NCBI GenBank assembly: GCA_029449235.1
Contig: JANATG010000005.1
Location: forward strand, 2,666,001-2,730,000
Reading direction: 5' to 3'
DNA length: 64,000 nt
DNA from: Linnemannia schmuckeri
Lineage: Eukaryota > Mortierellomycota > Mortierellomycetes > Mortierellales > Mortierellaceae
A program made the position numbers and the translations under genes. A model generated the notes under the pieces. It was not told where the DNA came from, made no database searches, and saw only the letters and a program-made list of their open reading frames with translations. Every line of letters starts with the position of its first letter. Within the stretch, counting starts at the first letter, position 1. Positions 1 through 12,296 of this stretch are shown one piece after another.

Positions 1-189
1 TCGGATACGGTGAATATCGTTGGTAGTCTGCTGAGGGGACATCATCGTCCTTGATATGAAAAAAGTGTCATCCACAGGAACTCGAGTGAATCCCAACAGG
101 TTAGCTTGAATCGAAAAAAAATCAAGAAATAGTCTCAGGTTGGACTTTGATCGAGTGCATGAAGGGAGGTTGTTGAACAGGGGTGAGGG

Positions 190-1270
190 CACTCGTTAAA
201 AGTTCGAAATGATCCAGTAAATCGGATTTCTCGCAGCGCGCCCTGAGAAGATGAGTGACAGACAAATAGTTTCATGCAGTCGTCGAGAGGAAAAAACAAC
301 AGCTTGTGACTGAGTCCTTGAACAGTCGAAAGAACGAGTGTCGATGCTCTTCACTAAGACAGAGCAGCGGGAGCTTGTGAGGCGAGGACACTGCTGAGTC
401 TCCATTGCAGCAACCATAAGAAACACGCCGTTGAAGTAGTAGATGGAAGAAAGGACAAGTGTCTTCACCTGTGGACACCGTGCAAGAACAAAAGGGAGTC
501 ATTTATACCTCTGGATAATCAACCGAGGACAGATACTCAGACTCTGGTTCCGGTACCTCGTTCACCACCTTACTCACTCGACCGGAATACTTGTTGCGGC
601 TTCAATCCCAAGGAAAGAACGACTCGAGCGATACTACCTCCACATCCGGATAAGGGTCCAGCACCAACTCGATCGCACTCAGTTGACAGATGTCCGTCAG
701 CACAATCCTCTGCAGCTCCTTCAGCCCAGGGTTCATGTTGATAAGCTTGACCCACGCTCAACAATCACTCGCAACAGTACCACCGGACCTGCTCCTTGCA
801 CACCCGAGACTCCACCAGAGGTGCCTCCCATCCCAAAAATAATGGACCTCTCTTGCCGTCGCCGGCGGAGCAATACAAAGACCTGCCAGAACTCCAAAAA
901 CGTACCCCCTCATTCTCAAACGACGCGGCACCAACAATCCTCTGGACATGTGGAACCTCAAGCAAACGAATAAAAACGCCTGTGCTCTCGAAAACCGTCG
1001 CTTTGCATTCAAGTTCACCTCCAATTCAGTAGTAGTCCAGTACAGTCGAGGATTAGACTAGCGAGGGCTGGACTGCTTCCTGACGAGGGCTGGATACCTG
1101 ACGGGGTATGAGCTCTCTGGAGCGACAACCTCGATGTTTGTGAAGTGTGAGCGGATGAATGCGCGGAACCAGGGCTAAGACACGAGGTGGCAAGATTTGA
1201 TGTCAACAGCGAAGAGGTCCCAGACGATGAGGTTGCGAGGTCGACTATCTCGGGATTTTGATGGAGGCGA
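190..1270 (-). pseudogene. Decayed F-box/LRR gene remnant
   Basis: No frame stays open, but pieces of an F-box protein can be followed on the minus strand across shifting frames. Near 1250 an IPEIVDLATS stretch matches the F-box start seen elsewhere in this window. Near 1165 comes PWFRAFI (F-box helix), near 730-590 WVKLINMNPGLKELQRIVL (an LRR-like unit with the usual W-x-x-L-x-x-x-NPGL pattern), and near 200-250 GALREIRFTG. Several stops and at least three frame changes separate them. The 3' part may run off the left edge. I infer an old member of the F-box array lying outside the main cluster. The individual motifs are short, so the assignment is moderate. Confidence 0.45.
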
Positions 1271-4200
1271 TGAGACAGTGTCGGCGAGTAGCGCTCATGG
1301 TTAGTTTTGTAGCTAATGACGACTTTTTTTGTCCTGGTGTTCTCGTTGTTAAATAGGAAGGCAGTGGGCGTGGATATGAAGCAAGCAATGACAGACGAGG
1401 CTGTAATACATCGAGTACTCTCTCATATGCTGTTTGGAATAGGTGAGGATGATCATGCAGAAGAGAGTCAAGGGTTTGCCTAGGGAATACAGAGAAGGAA
1501 AACTTAGATTCCTCTCCTCCTTCCTATTATTGTTGTTCCTCGTGTTTTTTCTTCCCTCTAGATCAATTCAAGCAAAAGAACAAAAAAACGTCTCCGAAAA
1601 ACCCCTTCTTTCACCCTCTGGACTAACAATAAAAAAAGTAAACACCAATGACATCAAAACCATAACCATAACACTAAGCCCCTCCGTCCAAAGACCCTCA
1701 AAGAAAAAACAAAAACTCATTCTCAATTAGGCCTTCTCCGAACAAGTGTGTCAAAAAAAGTGAGAGCGGTACCTCGGAACTGAGAAGGGGAAGGGAGGCT
1801 AGCTTTGCTTGTCCATGGGGACACAGTTTGCCCGCACTTTGTTTCGCCTCAAAAATCGTAGAGGTGGCTTGGATTGATGGGTCCTGAAAAGGCGAAATGC
1901 GACCAACGATTTGGTGTCCGTTGATCTGATCAGTGATTTATCTTGATCTACGGGCAATCGCGTAATGTGGATGGAGTTCGGAGAAGACCTAGGAAAATAA
2001 CAAGCAAGGGGAAGGAAAGGAGCTAAAGGAAAGGTTCACACGGTTAAGACACATACAAAACAGCGGGTTTTTCACCATCCTTCCAGGCACTTTGTCTACC
2101 TTAGGGCTACCTTTCCTGTCTCCTCTTCCCTCGACCACCATTTCTCCTTATGGGCAAAGAAAAACAATCCTCTTTTATTTCCCCCTGCCCGCATTGTTGG
2201 CCCTTTTAGCAACTGTTCCTCTTTCCTCTTTTGTTGTCTTGCTTTCTTCCCAATAACTGCTTCAGAGTTACTTTCTCCACAACTTCCCGAAGTACGCTTA
2301 CAGAAGCGATTTGTTTGTTGGTTGCTCACTTCGTCTCTCCCCCCCGCACTCTGTCAAGGCTGCTATGCATAGTCGTTACTCTGATCAGAGGAACTAATCA
2401 TCTCATTCTCATCGTGGATTAGTTTTTCTTCTATGGTTTTTCCCTTCATCAGTTAGACCTGGAGGACAGCCCCGGAGCATAGACAACTTTGAGTTGATGG
2501 TTTTCCCAAGATGACTGTGAGAGTAGGTAAAGGTAGCCTAGACCGGTAATAGTTTGATTCCATATTAGACAACGCCATTATATTAATATTTTGTTGGGGT
2601 CCCGCGTTCACGAAAAGGAAAAAATAAGCATATACTTTCGGAAACAACGCTAGATCAAAGAGTAACGAGAAAAAAAAAGTCGGAAAAGAAGGGAAAAAAA
2701 GAGGAAGGGAGACGGAAATGATGCCTAAGACGGCTTTATTTTCTCACTTATGCAGTTTTGTTATTGTTGTTGGTCACACAAGAACATTTCTGAAGAGAAA
2801 AGGCGTTGAAGGAAAAAAAACACACAGACCAATTTCGTTTTCCTCTGGGGTAAGAAAAAGAAGTAGCCCTATTCTCACAGGCAGAAACAGTGATGTGGAG
2901 GAGAAAAGAGGGAAGGAGAGAGGGAAAAGTTGAGCGCCCATTTATCCTCTTGGCTTCTTTCACCTTCTAAAGAACAAAAACAATCGATCGTTTTTTTTTT
3001 GGGTACATTGCATTAGGCATTCTTATTGAAAGTCAGCTTCTGGACAATGAGGGTGGATAGGAGTTGACGCCAAAAAGCAGACAAGAAAGCGGAGACGCAG
3101 GCCTGGCCAACTTGAGCATTCGTTTCCACAATGGTGGGTAAGCATTAATGAGAAACACTCATTGTTCAGTGACAATAGTCAACGGGAGTCAGGGGTGTCT
3201 TGCTCGAAGAGATGCGGAAGAATGAGGGGCAAACGAGCATGAAGATGAACACGAATGCGTAAAAAGAAAGGAGGGATGTGATTTTTTACACATTTCGCGG
3301 TGCATGCTTGACTTGATTGGCTGTCATTCTACCACTTTCCTGTCAAACGCTCCGCTCTTTTTCGTTTTGTTTTCGCGATCCATCTGCCCATCGATCAACA
3401 AACGAAGTCAAAAAAAGAACGCAAGCAAAAACCGAGTTTAGCTCACTCCTCCATGTCAAAACAGGAATGAACCAACAAAAATGTAAAAGTTGAGAACGAG
3501 AATTATAAAACACAAAAAAAAAAAAGAAAAAAATAGTAACACATCAACCAAAGCACCGAGTGCATGGTGCCACAGCAACCAATTATTCATAATCTGGCTC
3601 GGACCACCTCTCTTCCCCCTTCCTTTCCCTTTCCACCTTTGCCCCTTCTTCTTGACACTCCTTTTTCTGCCTGCCCAAGTGTTTCCTCACCCGAATCCTT
3701 CCTTGCTTCCTTAATTCTGTTCATCAACTAGAGAAAGTCGGAGGTTGTGCTTGTTCAGCCCGATTTTGTTGTGATGATCCTACTCATGGTCTGTCCTTGA
3801 TGTCTCTAAGATGAAGTCTCCCTTTCCTCAAAGAGCGATGGATTGTTTGAAGTGAACCATAGGCAACAAACGAGATGGACGGATGCTGTTTTACGAGAAG
3901 TGCGACATTGGGCTGAGGTTTTCATTTCTTTTTTCGAAGTCCTATTCTAAATTGCTGTACCATGAACATGAAGACAAGCAACAAAAAAAAATAACGCAAA
4001 CAAATAAAGCATTGGCCATGAAACCACCCTATTTCTAGGCTAACGTGTGTTCAGTTTCAATTGAGTCCACCCTTTGGCTCATGTGCATTGAATGCTAAGG
4101 GAGCGAAGGACACGACTGTATCCGTAAGAGAATAAAAATTTATTCACATACTTCACATGAAGGCGGGGAGAGACGGAATATTGAGCATCCGGAGTATTCC

Positions 4201-7200
4201 CTTACGAGGTCTTTTCTTTACAAACCACTCTAAATTTTTTTAACATATGTCACTTTTTTTTTTGTTGGAGACAAACGGGCGCGTGTAGATGGATGGATGA
4301 GGTTTTTTTTCTTTTCTTTTGGTTAGAGACTAAGAGGCGAGACTACAGGTTTGCCTACAGAGGGATATTCGAAAAGGACAACAAAACGACGAAAAGCAGA
4401 AGAGGGAAAGGTGGAGTCTGCCATAGGATGAAGCGAAGATCCATAGGGAATAGCAAAAAGGAGAAACGACCGGGCCTGAGTGCAAAGTGAAGTGAGCGAG
4501 ATGAGGCAAATATGAACCTCGCATGGCGAAAAGAACAAAAAAATCTTTCCACGGATGCAAAAAGTTGCGGATCGCCCGATTGTTCCTGTCCCCTCTCTGT
4601 CTCAGAATAGAAAGGGCTACTTCTCTCCTCTTTCTGTCTCTCCCTCTGACTGCCTTCTATTCTCGTCCCCGCATCCCACACACTCACTCCTATCCTGTCT
4701 TTCTACGTCCATGATGTACCTTTGTCGGACCTTGACATCCTCTTTTCTGTGGGAATTTGGCTCGAAAGTTCTTCTTTTACCCTCTTCTTCCTCACTCCTT
4801 ATGCCATATTCTGACAAAAGTAAAGAGAGTGCTGCGATTGAATTGGGACTCCCTCGCGTTTCCTTCTTTGGAAATGAAAAAAGGTTTTTTTTGTGGGGGA
4901 GCTTCGTCCCTCTCTCCCTCACCGAGAACAAAGTAAGAGCGGCAAACAAAAAAAAATAAGAAAGGTAGAGGATAAACAAAGGGAGCATCCATTCAGAGGA
5001 AAGGGACCAATGAGAGACCAAGGTGGCGAGTCATAAATTAGATAGTTGATTTAAACAGAAACAGGTGAAGGTAGAGAGAGCCATCGACTTGAACTCATCG
5101 AAAACAGAGACGCACATGAGATGGATGGGCTGGCTGGCAAATTAATGAGAACAAGTTAACAACCATGTCGCCTAAACAAACAAAAAGAGAGCAACAGTAA
5201 CAATGTTATTAGTGTATGGTTCAGTCATCAAGAATACCGGAGGAGGCACACCGATGGGATAACTCTTCTTCACAAAAAAGACCGACTTGGCTCCTTCCCT
5301 TCTAAGCTTCTCCCTTTATTCTCAAAATGGCGAGAAAAAAAGAAGAAGGAAAGGGGGCCAGAGTGGCAGTTGACAATTTGGCGGAGGGAGAATACACGGA
5401 CTTCTGTACGTCTCCTGTTTGAACGGAGTGATAGAAACGAGAGAAGAGAGAGAGGGAGAATGAACGTGAAGACCAAAGCGGGCTTCCTTTCTTCTTTGCT
5501 AGGGCGAAGTGTGCGTGTATGCGTAGTGGTGCGTTCGTGCGCTTTTTTTTCATTTATTCGTTTTGTGTCTACGAATGCCTGAAAAGAAAGAATAATTTTT
5601 CTCACGATCACACCTCAGAATTGGCCCTGACCAACTCGAACTCACCCCAGTTTCACATTCCCCACTCCCCATTTCCATCTGAGGTGTCTACGCCAGAAAG
5701 CCATTCCTTTTTCTTTCCCCGCCCATGGTTCTTGTTCTTTCTTTCTTATGACAACAATGCCTATTACAACAGAAATGGGTCATAACTACACTTTTTCTTT
5801 TCAAGGAGAGAGGGAGGGAGGAATAATGTCTACATCATTACGTCAAGGAATTTTAGTCCTTTCTTCATAATAAACAGTTGGAGGAAGCAATAGCACTTTT
5901 CCACCGCCTCTCGCCTGTTTACATTCCCTCCTTACGATCGAGGCACTTTTCTTCTCACAAGAAAAACAAAAACAGTGCGCCAACAACGACGCCATCAATC
6001 CATCACGTCAACCCCTTTCAGCACTTTGACCCTATTCACTCCCTCAGGAACCCGAGGCAAGTAAACAAGTAACAAATGAAAAAAAAGTCTTATTGTGCAC
6101 GTTATTAACTGTGGAAGTGGAATAGCCCCTTCATACTCATTCGTCATCTATTTTATTGTACTCTCTCGTACTCATGCATCAACGCAAGACCACATCCTCG
6201 TTGTAGTAATTTTTGTTATTTGTTTGTGTCTCTTGGCCCGTTGCCCTCATTTCCCCACTCCGCAGATTTGTATATTGCACATCCATGCTTGCAATTTGTT
6301 TCTGGGGGAGAGGACCATTGGGGGTGAACAATGATGGGATGCATTTGTCTGACTTGGACATACTTGTGTTTTGTATGCCGACAAAGCATTCACCCTTTAG
6401 TAAAACCCAGCTTCCTTTCTGTCCTTCTCCCCTCTCCATCCAAGTCCTCTCCTTCTCATCCTCAGCTCCGGTTCTTTTTCTTTGCCTTTGTGCCTTCTGG
6501 CTTAGTCATGGGTAAAAAAGGGATACGACCATCCATCGTGTTTCCTTTGTTTTTATGTCAGGAATGTTTGCTGTTCATGTGCAGAGGATAGGTGAACTGT
6601 TCCCAATAACAAGAAGGCACACTTTTTATTCGTAACAGGTGGTAGAATTGCTCTTCTTGGCCTACGGCAAAATATGAGGGACTTTTTTTTTGTCTTGTTC
6701 ACGTTTTTTTCTATTTTGAGGAGTACTTTGAACCCTGAGCTTGTCAGGTCCCTTTGAGCCAACAAGGGGTCATTCGTTGACCGTAGCAAGAATAAGACGG
6801 CACTGCGAGTTACTTTTACTATGAGCACGATGTAAATGACGGCTATGTAAGTAACCAGCTTCGTTGTTTGGTAGATGGATGTATAATTGCTTATGTGTGT
6901 TGGGCTAAATAAAGGTGCACGAAGGAAAGACGGAATTCGTGGGCAGGATGAGGTTTTGGTGTTGGTGTTGGTGGTGTGAGGTGTTTTTTATGTGAGTGAG
7001 TGAATGAGTAAATGTGCCTGAAAGACAACCCTTGGAAGCAGCACATGCTGTTACTGTAGTGTTCCCTATTGAATTAGTCTTCTGCTTATTCTAAAAAATA
7101 AGTGACCAAAGGAGAGTAAAAATAATTTTTCTCATTCCGCTCCGAGTCGCGATTGAATTGCCCTTCCGTTACTCTATTTCCCTCTTTCTCCTCACCGCCC

Positions 7201-7462
7201 CCGTCATACCAAAAAAAAAAAAAAAAAAAAAAAGGTTGTCAACTTTTTTACTTGCCCACGGGGAACCATCAAGAGAGGCCGAGAGGTTATTTTTCTTTCC
7301 CCAGCACACATAGACTGGACTGGACTTTGCATTCTTATTGTTTAAAGTAATGTAGTTCAGTTCATTCTTGACGTGACATTTTGTTCCGTGCTCGTCCTTT
7401 TCGTTGGTGAACACATTGGTCCCTCTTGCTTCCGATCCTTCCGTCCTTCACTTCACAAAAAC
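1271..7462. other. Gene-poor 6 kb upstream of PCK1
   Basis: I see no supportable gene. Open frames here are short and follow pyrimidine or purine tracts on one strand, with no run of frame-consistent exons and splice sites. A 95-residue frame at 1443-1730 starts with a hydrophobic signal-like segment but has no other support. Poly-A of 23 bases lies at 7211-7233. CT-rich stretches near 3600-3720, 4580-4710 and 5640-5740 resemble fungal promoter or 5' leader DNA without a following gene. Confidence 0.5.
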
Positions 7463-7464
7463 CA

Positions 7465-7470
7465 TATAAA
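7465..7470 (+). promoter_or_regulatory. TATA-like box of PCK1
   Basis: A TATAAA sits in the context ACCATATAAATACC, 187 bases before the PCK1 start codon. It is followed by a long CT-rich leader (about 7480-7620) of the kind typical for highly expressed fungal genes. The start codon context is CACAAAAATGGCT, with A at -3. Confidence 0.45.
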
Positions 7471-7651
7471 TACCCTTGCCATCACCCGCCTAATTTTTCT
7501 TTGATTCATTTTCATCAACTCACCTCCTCACTACCAACCAATACATCCATCCTTTCAAGGCCACTGTTGCTTTGCTTCCTTCCTTCTCTCTCTCCCCTCT
7601 TTTTTTCTCGCTAAAACTCCCCACTCTACCATCCTAATACAACACACAAAA

Positions 7652-9497
7652 ATGGCTCCTTCCTACAGCACCAGATCTCCTGCCGGCTCCATCTACAAGC
7701 ACGATGCCGCTTTGGACGCCTCCGTCGGAAAGGACGGTATCGACTACACCCGCGTCAACCTCCTCCGTAACACCGCCGTCGCCAAGCTCTACGAGGATGC
7801 TCTCCGCTACGAACCCGGCACCTCCATCTCCTCTGCCGGTGCCCTCGTTACCTCCTCTGGAAAGAAGACCGGTCGCTCCCCCCGTGACAAGCGCATTGTC
7901 GATGAGGAGACCACTACCGAGGACATCTGGTGGGGCCCCGTCAACACCAAGTTGTCCGAGCACGCCTTCTTGATCAACCACGAGCGTGCTGTCGACTACT
8001 TGAACACCCGTGAGCGCCTCTACGTCTTTGATGGTTTCGCCGGCTGGGACCCCAAGTACCGGTAAGTAACTTGTCCTTGTTTGCAACTTGCTTTTTTTTT
8101 TTTTTTTTTTTTTTCCGCAGGACTATGCGATCGGCTCAATAGGAGCCATCGGACATTGTCGGATCTGCAAATAGAAAAAAGACAAAAAAAAAGAGGCGAC
8201 AATGATGAATGCATCGTCCCTGACAATCCTTGTTCTTATTCTTCAATGACACAATAGCCTGAAGATTCGCGTTGTCTGCGCCCGTGCTTACCACTCTCTC
8301 TTTATGCACAACATGTTGATCCGCCCCACTGAGGAGGAGCTCAAGAACTACGGCGAGCCCGACTTCACCATCCTCAACGCCGGCGCCTTCCCCGCTAACA
8401 GATACACTACCGGTATGACCTCCAACACTTCCGTCTCGATCAACTTCAAGCTTCGCCAAATGGTCATTCTCGGAACCGAGTACGCTGGAGAGATGAAGAA
8501 GGGTGTCTTCACCATCATGCACTACCTCATGCCCAAGGCTGGCGTTCTTTCCCTTCACTCCTCCGCTAACCAGGGACCCCAGGGCGATACCTCTCTCTTC
8601 TTCGGTCTCTCTGGAACTGGCAAGACCACCCTCTCTGCTGACCCCGCCCGTGCCTTGATTGGTGATGACGAGCACGTCTGGACCGACACTGGTGTCTTCA
8701 ACATCGAGGGAGGCTGCTACGCCAAGACCATTGACCTCTCTGCCGAGAAGGAGCCCGAGATTTTCGGTGCCATCCGCTTCGGTTCCGTCCTTGAGAACGT
8801 TGTCTTTGACGAGGATACCCGCGTTGTCGATTACTCTGACAAGTCCTTGACTGAGAACACCCGTTGCGCCTACCCCATTGAGTACATCCCCAACGCTCTT
8901 ATCCCTTGCATTGGCAACCACCCCAAGAACATTGTCATGCTCACCTGTGATGCCCAGGGTGTCCTCCCCCCCGTCTCCAAGTTGACCTCTGCCCAGGCCA
9001 TGTACCACTTCATCTCTGGATACACCTCCAAGATGGCCGGTACCGAGGACGGTGTCATCGAGCCTGAGGCCACCTTCTCTGCCTGCTTCGGTCAGCCCTT
9101 CTTGGTCCTCCACCCCACCCAGTACGCCACTATGCTCGCCCAGAAGATTGGTGAGCACAAGGCTGATGTCTGGTTGATCAACACCGGCTGGAACGGTGGT
9201 GCCTACGGAACTGGCAAGCGCATTGCTCTCAAGTACTCGCGCGCCATCGTCGATGCCATCCACAATGGCGAGCTCAAGAACGCCGAGTATGAGACCTACC
9301 CCATTTTCGGTCTCGAGATCCCCAAGGCTGTCACCGGTGTTCCCGCTGAGGTCCTCAACCCCGCTACTGCCTGGCAGGGAACCCCCGAGACCTTCAACGC
9401 CACCGTCTCCAAGCTTGCTGCACTCTTCAACAAGAACTTTGCCAAGTACGCCGACCAGGCCACTGAGGATGTCATCGCCGCTGGCCCCAAGCTGTAA
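7652..9497 (+). CDS. PCK1: Phosphoenolpyruvate carboxykinase (ATP), one intron
   Basis: It catalyses ATP-dependent conversion of oxaloacetate to phosphoenolpyruvate and CO2, the committing cytosolic step of gluconeogenesis. Exon 1 is 7652-8061 and exon 2 is 8258-9497. The 196-bp intron 8062-8257 begins GTAAGT, ends ATAG and contains a long T run. The spliced product is 549 residues, the normal length for the fungal enzyme. The junction gives KYRLKIRVVCARAYHSLFM, which fits the family. Visible motifs are the P-loop GLSGTGKTT (about 253-261), the metal/nucleotide segment GDDEHVW (272-278) and the substrate region near the N-terminus (SSGKKTGRSPRDKR). Codons are strongly biased towards C-ending forms, as expected for high expression. 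Without the intron, frame 1 stops at 8063, so splicing is required. Confidence 0.97.
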
Positions 9498-9596
9498 ATT
9501 GGCTATCTTGCCTTTTTGTCATCTACAACTCTCCCTTCTCTTCATTGCATTACCCACAGCATCCTACCCCATATATCCACAAAGTGTACATAATAG

Positions 9597-9602
9597 AATA
9601 AA
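9597..9602 (+). terminator. Polyadenylation signal after PCK1
   Basis: An AATAAA hexamer lies 100 bases after the PCK1 stop codon, in an AT-rich 3' region. Position and sequence fit a fungal polyadenylation signal. No cleavage site can be placed. Confidence 0.45.
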
Positions 9603-9904
9603 AATCATTAACAAACAAACCAACCATCTTATGATTTTCAAATCCCTTCTGTATGCCCCTTATTACCGAGGTTTTATATTCGACTATCGACAAACACATA
9701 CTAGACCGCCAGCAATTGAAACACCTCTTACGCATCAATCACTGGCCAATCATACGAGATCGCTGCGCTGCGCTCTTTTCTTACTCGCCCATAAACACGC
9801 CCTTTGCCTTCCTACTGCTTTGCACCCTTTCTTCTCTCCTCATTCCTCCAACAGAAACATCTTTCATTCCATTCCATTCCCTTCTTTCTGACTTCTCATT
9901 CGCA

Positions 9905-11824
9905 ATGACAGGCAATCGACTGCTCAGAATCCCAGAGTTGATCTCTCTCATCGGTCAACATCTCGACCAACACGACCTCACACTTTGCATCCGCGTTTGT
10001 CGCGAATGGTTCGAAACCTTCACCCCGCTCCTCTACCACACCATCGCCGTCTTTGACTTTGACCTCTATTCACATAAATTCGAGGGTGCCACTACTCGTG
10101 CCCAACGGTCCGCCAAGAACGCCCATCTTGCCAGTAGTGACAACGATCCTGGGTACGGAGGCAGCATGGTCTACAAGTACGCTCATCTGATCCATTCTAT
10201 TGCGAGCCCCAACATTCGTGCGTTGACCTACTTGGGAGATCAAGCCGTCAACTTGACCCATGTCAGCCTTCTACCTGGCTTACCAGACCCAGTGGTACTC
10301 CGACCTCTGTATGCCGACAGCATCGAGCGGAGAGCCTGGTTCATGTACTGGAACCGTTTCCGAGACTGCGAGTTCGTTGTAGCCACCTGGGTTGCCCTCA
10401 TTGATAGGAACCCGGGTCTGAAATCTGTCCGCATCGATCTCAACCACTGCGACTCAGGCACTGAACGTATCATCCATGCTCTGGCGAAACGTGAACACTT
10501 GGAAGACGTCTATCTCGAATCGGTGGTCGAAGCCAATACCCTCGAGATGGTGCTGGATCACTGTCCTCACATCCTGTCCCTTTCGGCCACTTTTGGACAT
10601 CGAGATGACTATGTCCATGGTATTGCCCATCAGATCTTCAAGGCCGAATCCACGGGCTGCGTCGGTGCACCGACTAAGATCCAACACTTGAATATCCGGA
10701 ATACCGAGACTTGGGTCTCCCATGTCCTGCGTCGATGCCCTGACCTTCAGACCCTGGTGTTGCCCTCGGTGGACATGGGCGTGTTTACCATTCTTGCCCA
10801 GGAAGTCATCATTCTCTCCTCATCCAAATTTTTCAGCCTCCGCAACCTCGAATTCTCACTCCGTGCATTTGGCACCACAACAAACGAAGTCCACTCGGCA
10901 CCTCTGATCAACAGCTGCGCTGCCTCATTGACTGCCCTGACCATCTCAGACATCTCCCGCCAGGACTTTGGACGGACCGTCATCCCATCGATCGACCCAC
11001 TCCTCTGGTCAAGACTCGAAGAGTTCCGGTATACAGGACCGGATGCCTACGGCCTCTTCACGCCCTCATACAGGCTCTGTAACGTTTTAGCCCTCTGTCC
11101 AAACCTCCGTGTCTTTGAGGTTTCCCATACCATGGTCACTGCAACCGAGTTTCTGTCGACACAATTTGTCTGCGGGCAGTCCCTTGTTGCGCTCGCCTTG
11201 ACTGTTTGTAGCGATCACACACAGATCATTCAAGCACCACAGCTGCAGCCAGGGCCAGGACTTCAAACTCCCTTTCCTTTTCCGCTGGACGAAGTACATA
11301 TGGCGGCCATGGCACAGTTTGCGCTGCCCATCCCCGCCCCAGTACAGCCTCAGGCACCACAATGGCCACAACAACCCTATGTCCCTCCCTACATCCCGCC
11401 TGAGATACCAGCATTCCAACTCGCCACTATGGCACAATTCGAGCTTCCCACCCCAATCCATCACCCTGAAGAGCACCCGCCACAGCAACCTCTTGCTCCA
11501 GCACCACTACCAATCTTCACCCCACCCTTAGCTCCGCCTCCTCCAATTATCAACAACAACAACAGTCTCACGTCACCCACCCCTCAAATGATTGCACTGA
11601 CAGCGGAAGAGATCCACCATCGTCCGATACAAATCTGTCTCCACATCATCTCCGAGTTTCCACAGTTGAAGCGTCTCGAGTATGGGAGCAGCTTGGTTAG
11701 TGGAAATTCGAGAAATTCCTCGTACCCCTTGGATCCCCCCGGTGAGAATATGGATTGTGTGAAAATGTTCCAAGAGGGATTACCTCGGTTGCGGTCGTTG
11801 GTTGTTCGGGGTGTTTCGTATTAG
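9905..11824 (+). CDS. F-box/LRR-like protein with proline-rich insert (family C)
   Basis: A single exon encodes 639 residues. The start is the ATG at 9905 (MTGNRLLRIPELISL). The frame is open further upstream, but that part reads like 5' leader, and a paralogous leader exists near 49.9-50.1 kb. Residues 6-50 form an F-box (IPEL..LIGQHLDQHDLTLCIRVCREWF...LLYHTI), predicted to bind Skp1 in an SCF ubiquitin ligase. The rest has degenerate LRR units such as NPGLKSVRI and CPDLQTLVLPS, likely the substrate-binding part. About residues 440-560 are a proline- and glutamine-rich insert with a doubled unit around MAQFALPIP / MAQFELPTP, after which LRR-like sequence resumes (EFPQLKRLEYGSSL). The substrate is unknown. 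Family rules support the F-box; the ligase role is inferred. Confidence 0.8.
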   Translation: MTGNRLLRIPELISLIGQHLDQHDLTLCIRVCREWFETFTPLLYHTIAVFDFDLYSHKFEGATTRAQRSAKNAHLASSDNDPGYGGSMVYKYAHLIHSIASPNIRALTYLGDQAVNLTHVSLLPGLPDPVVLRPLYADSIERRAWFMYWNRFRDCEFVVATWVALIDRNPGLKSVRIDLNHCDSGTERIIHALAKREHLEDVYLESVVEANTLEMVLDHCPHILSLSATFGHRDDYVHGIAHQIFKAESTGCVGAPTKIQHLNIRNTETWVSHVLRRCPDLQTLVLPSVDMGVFTILAQEVIILSSSKFFSLRNLEFSLRAFGTTTNEVHSAPLINSCAASLTALTISDISRQDFGRTVIPSIDPLLWSRLEEFRYTGPDAYGLFTPSYRLCNVLALCPNLRVFEVSHTMVTATEFLSTQFVCGQSLVALALTVCSDHTQIIQAPQLQPGPGLQTPFPFPLDEVHMAAMAQFALPIPAPVQPQAPQWPQQPYVPPYIPPEIPAFQLATMAQFELPTPIHHPEEHPPQQPLAPAPLPIFTPPLAPPPPIINNNNSLTSPTPQMIALTAEEIHHRPIQICLHIISEFPQLKRLEYGSSLVSGNSRNSSYPLDPPGENMDCVKMFQEGLPRLRSLVVRGVSY

Positions 11825-12194
11825 TTAAAGAAGGTGCACTTTTTTTTTTTTGTTGATTTTTTTGTGTTTGCGCTACATGAACGAGAAATAAACAGTTTCG
11901 TTGAAGGGTACGAAAGAAAATATGAGCAGTCGATACTACTGTACCGTATGTGCATGCGTATGAGTCATCTTATGGTTTTGTTTTTAGCTTTATTGCTTTG
12001 TTTGTTATTCGAGAAAAATGAAAAGAAAAACGTAAGAGTGCGCGATTGCTAGCCTAGTCTCAATCAATCTTTGACTTGCACATCAGACAAAAAAAAAATG
12101 AAAAATGAAAAGCCAAAAATATTACGCGTGTCTGTGGTAAGGACAAAACGCGAAACACGAAACATGAACATGGGAGGATGCGTTCGTGATGGTG
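11825..12194. other. AT-rich spacer
   Basis: AT-rich DNA with T and A runs after the family C gene. I see no gene, RNA gene or clear repeat here. Confidence 0.4.
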
Positions 12195-12296
12195 TCAGAT
12201 CTCAAAGGTGATGGGGTTGATAGGGAAAGCGAAGCGGGCGACTTTGCTCGGCACATCCACTGCCATCCGTACTTGTCCTTCCTGATTACCCTCTAA
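12195..12296 (-). other. Possible 3'-terminal exon of an unresolved gene
   Basis: On the minus strand a strong 3' splice site (pyrimidine tract then CAG, at 12297-12299) is followed by 33 open codons ending in TGA at 12195-12197. The peptide begins LEGNQEGQVRMAVDVP and ends NPITFEI. No convincing upstream exon joins in frame: a candidate first exon near 12724-12675 leads to a stop. It could be a relic or a chance match. I do not recognise the peptide. Confidence 0.2.

Noticed and set aside
1443..1730. A 95-residue frame with a signal-peptide-like start
   Set aside because: The hydrophobic part arises from a CT-rich tract. There is no promoter, homology or splicing support.
4617..5021. 134-residue frames on both strands near 4.6-5.0 kb
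   Set aside because: They lie in low-complexity Ser/Phe/Arg/Glu-rich tracts with no domain and no splice-consistent extension.
8136..9263. A 375-codon minus-strand frame over PCK1
   Set aside because: It is antisense to the strongly biased carboxykinase coding sequence and crosses its intron without any domain.
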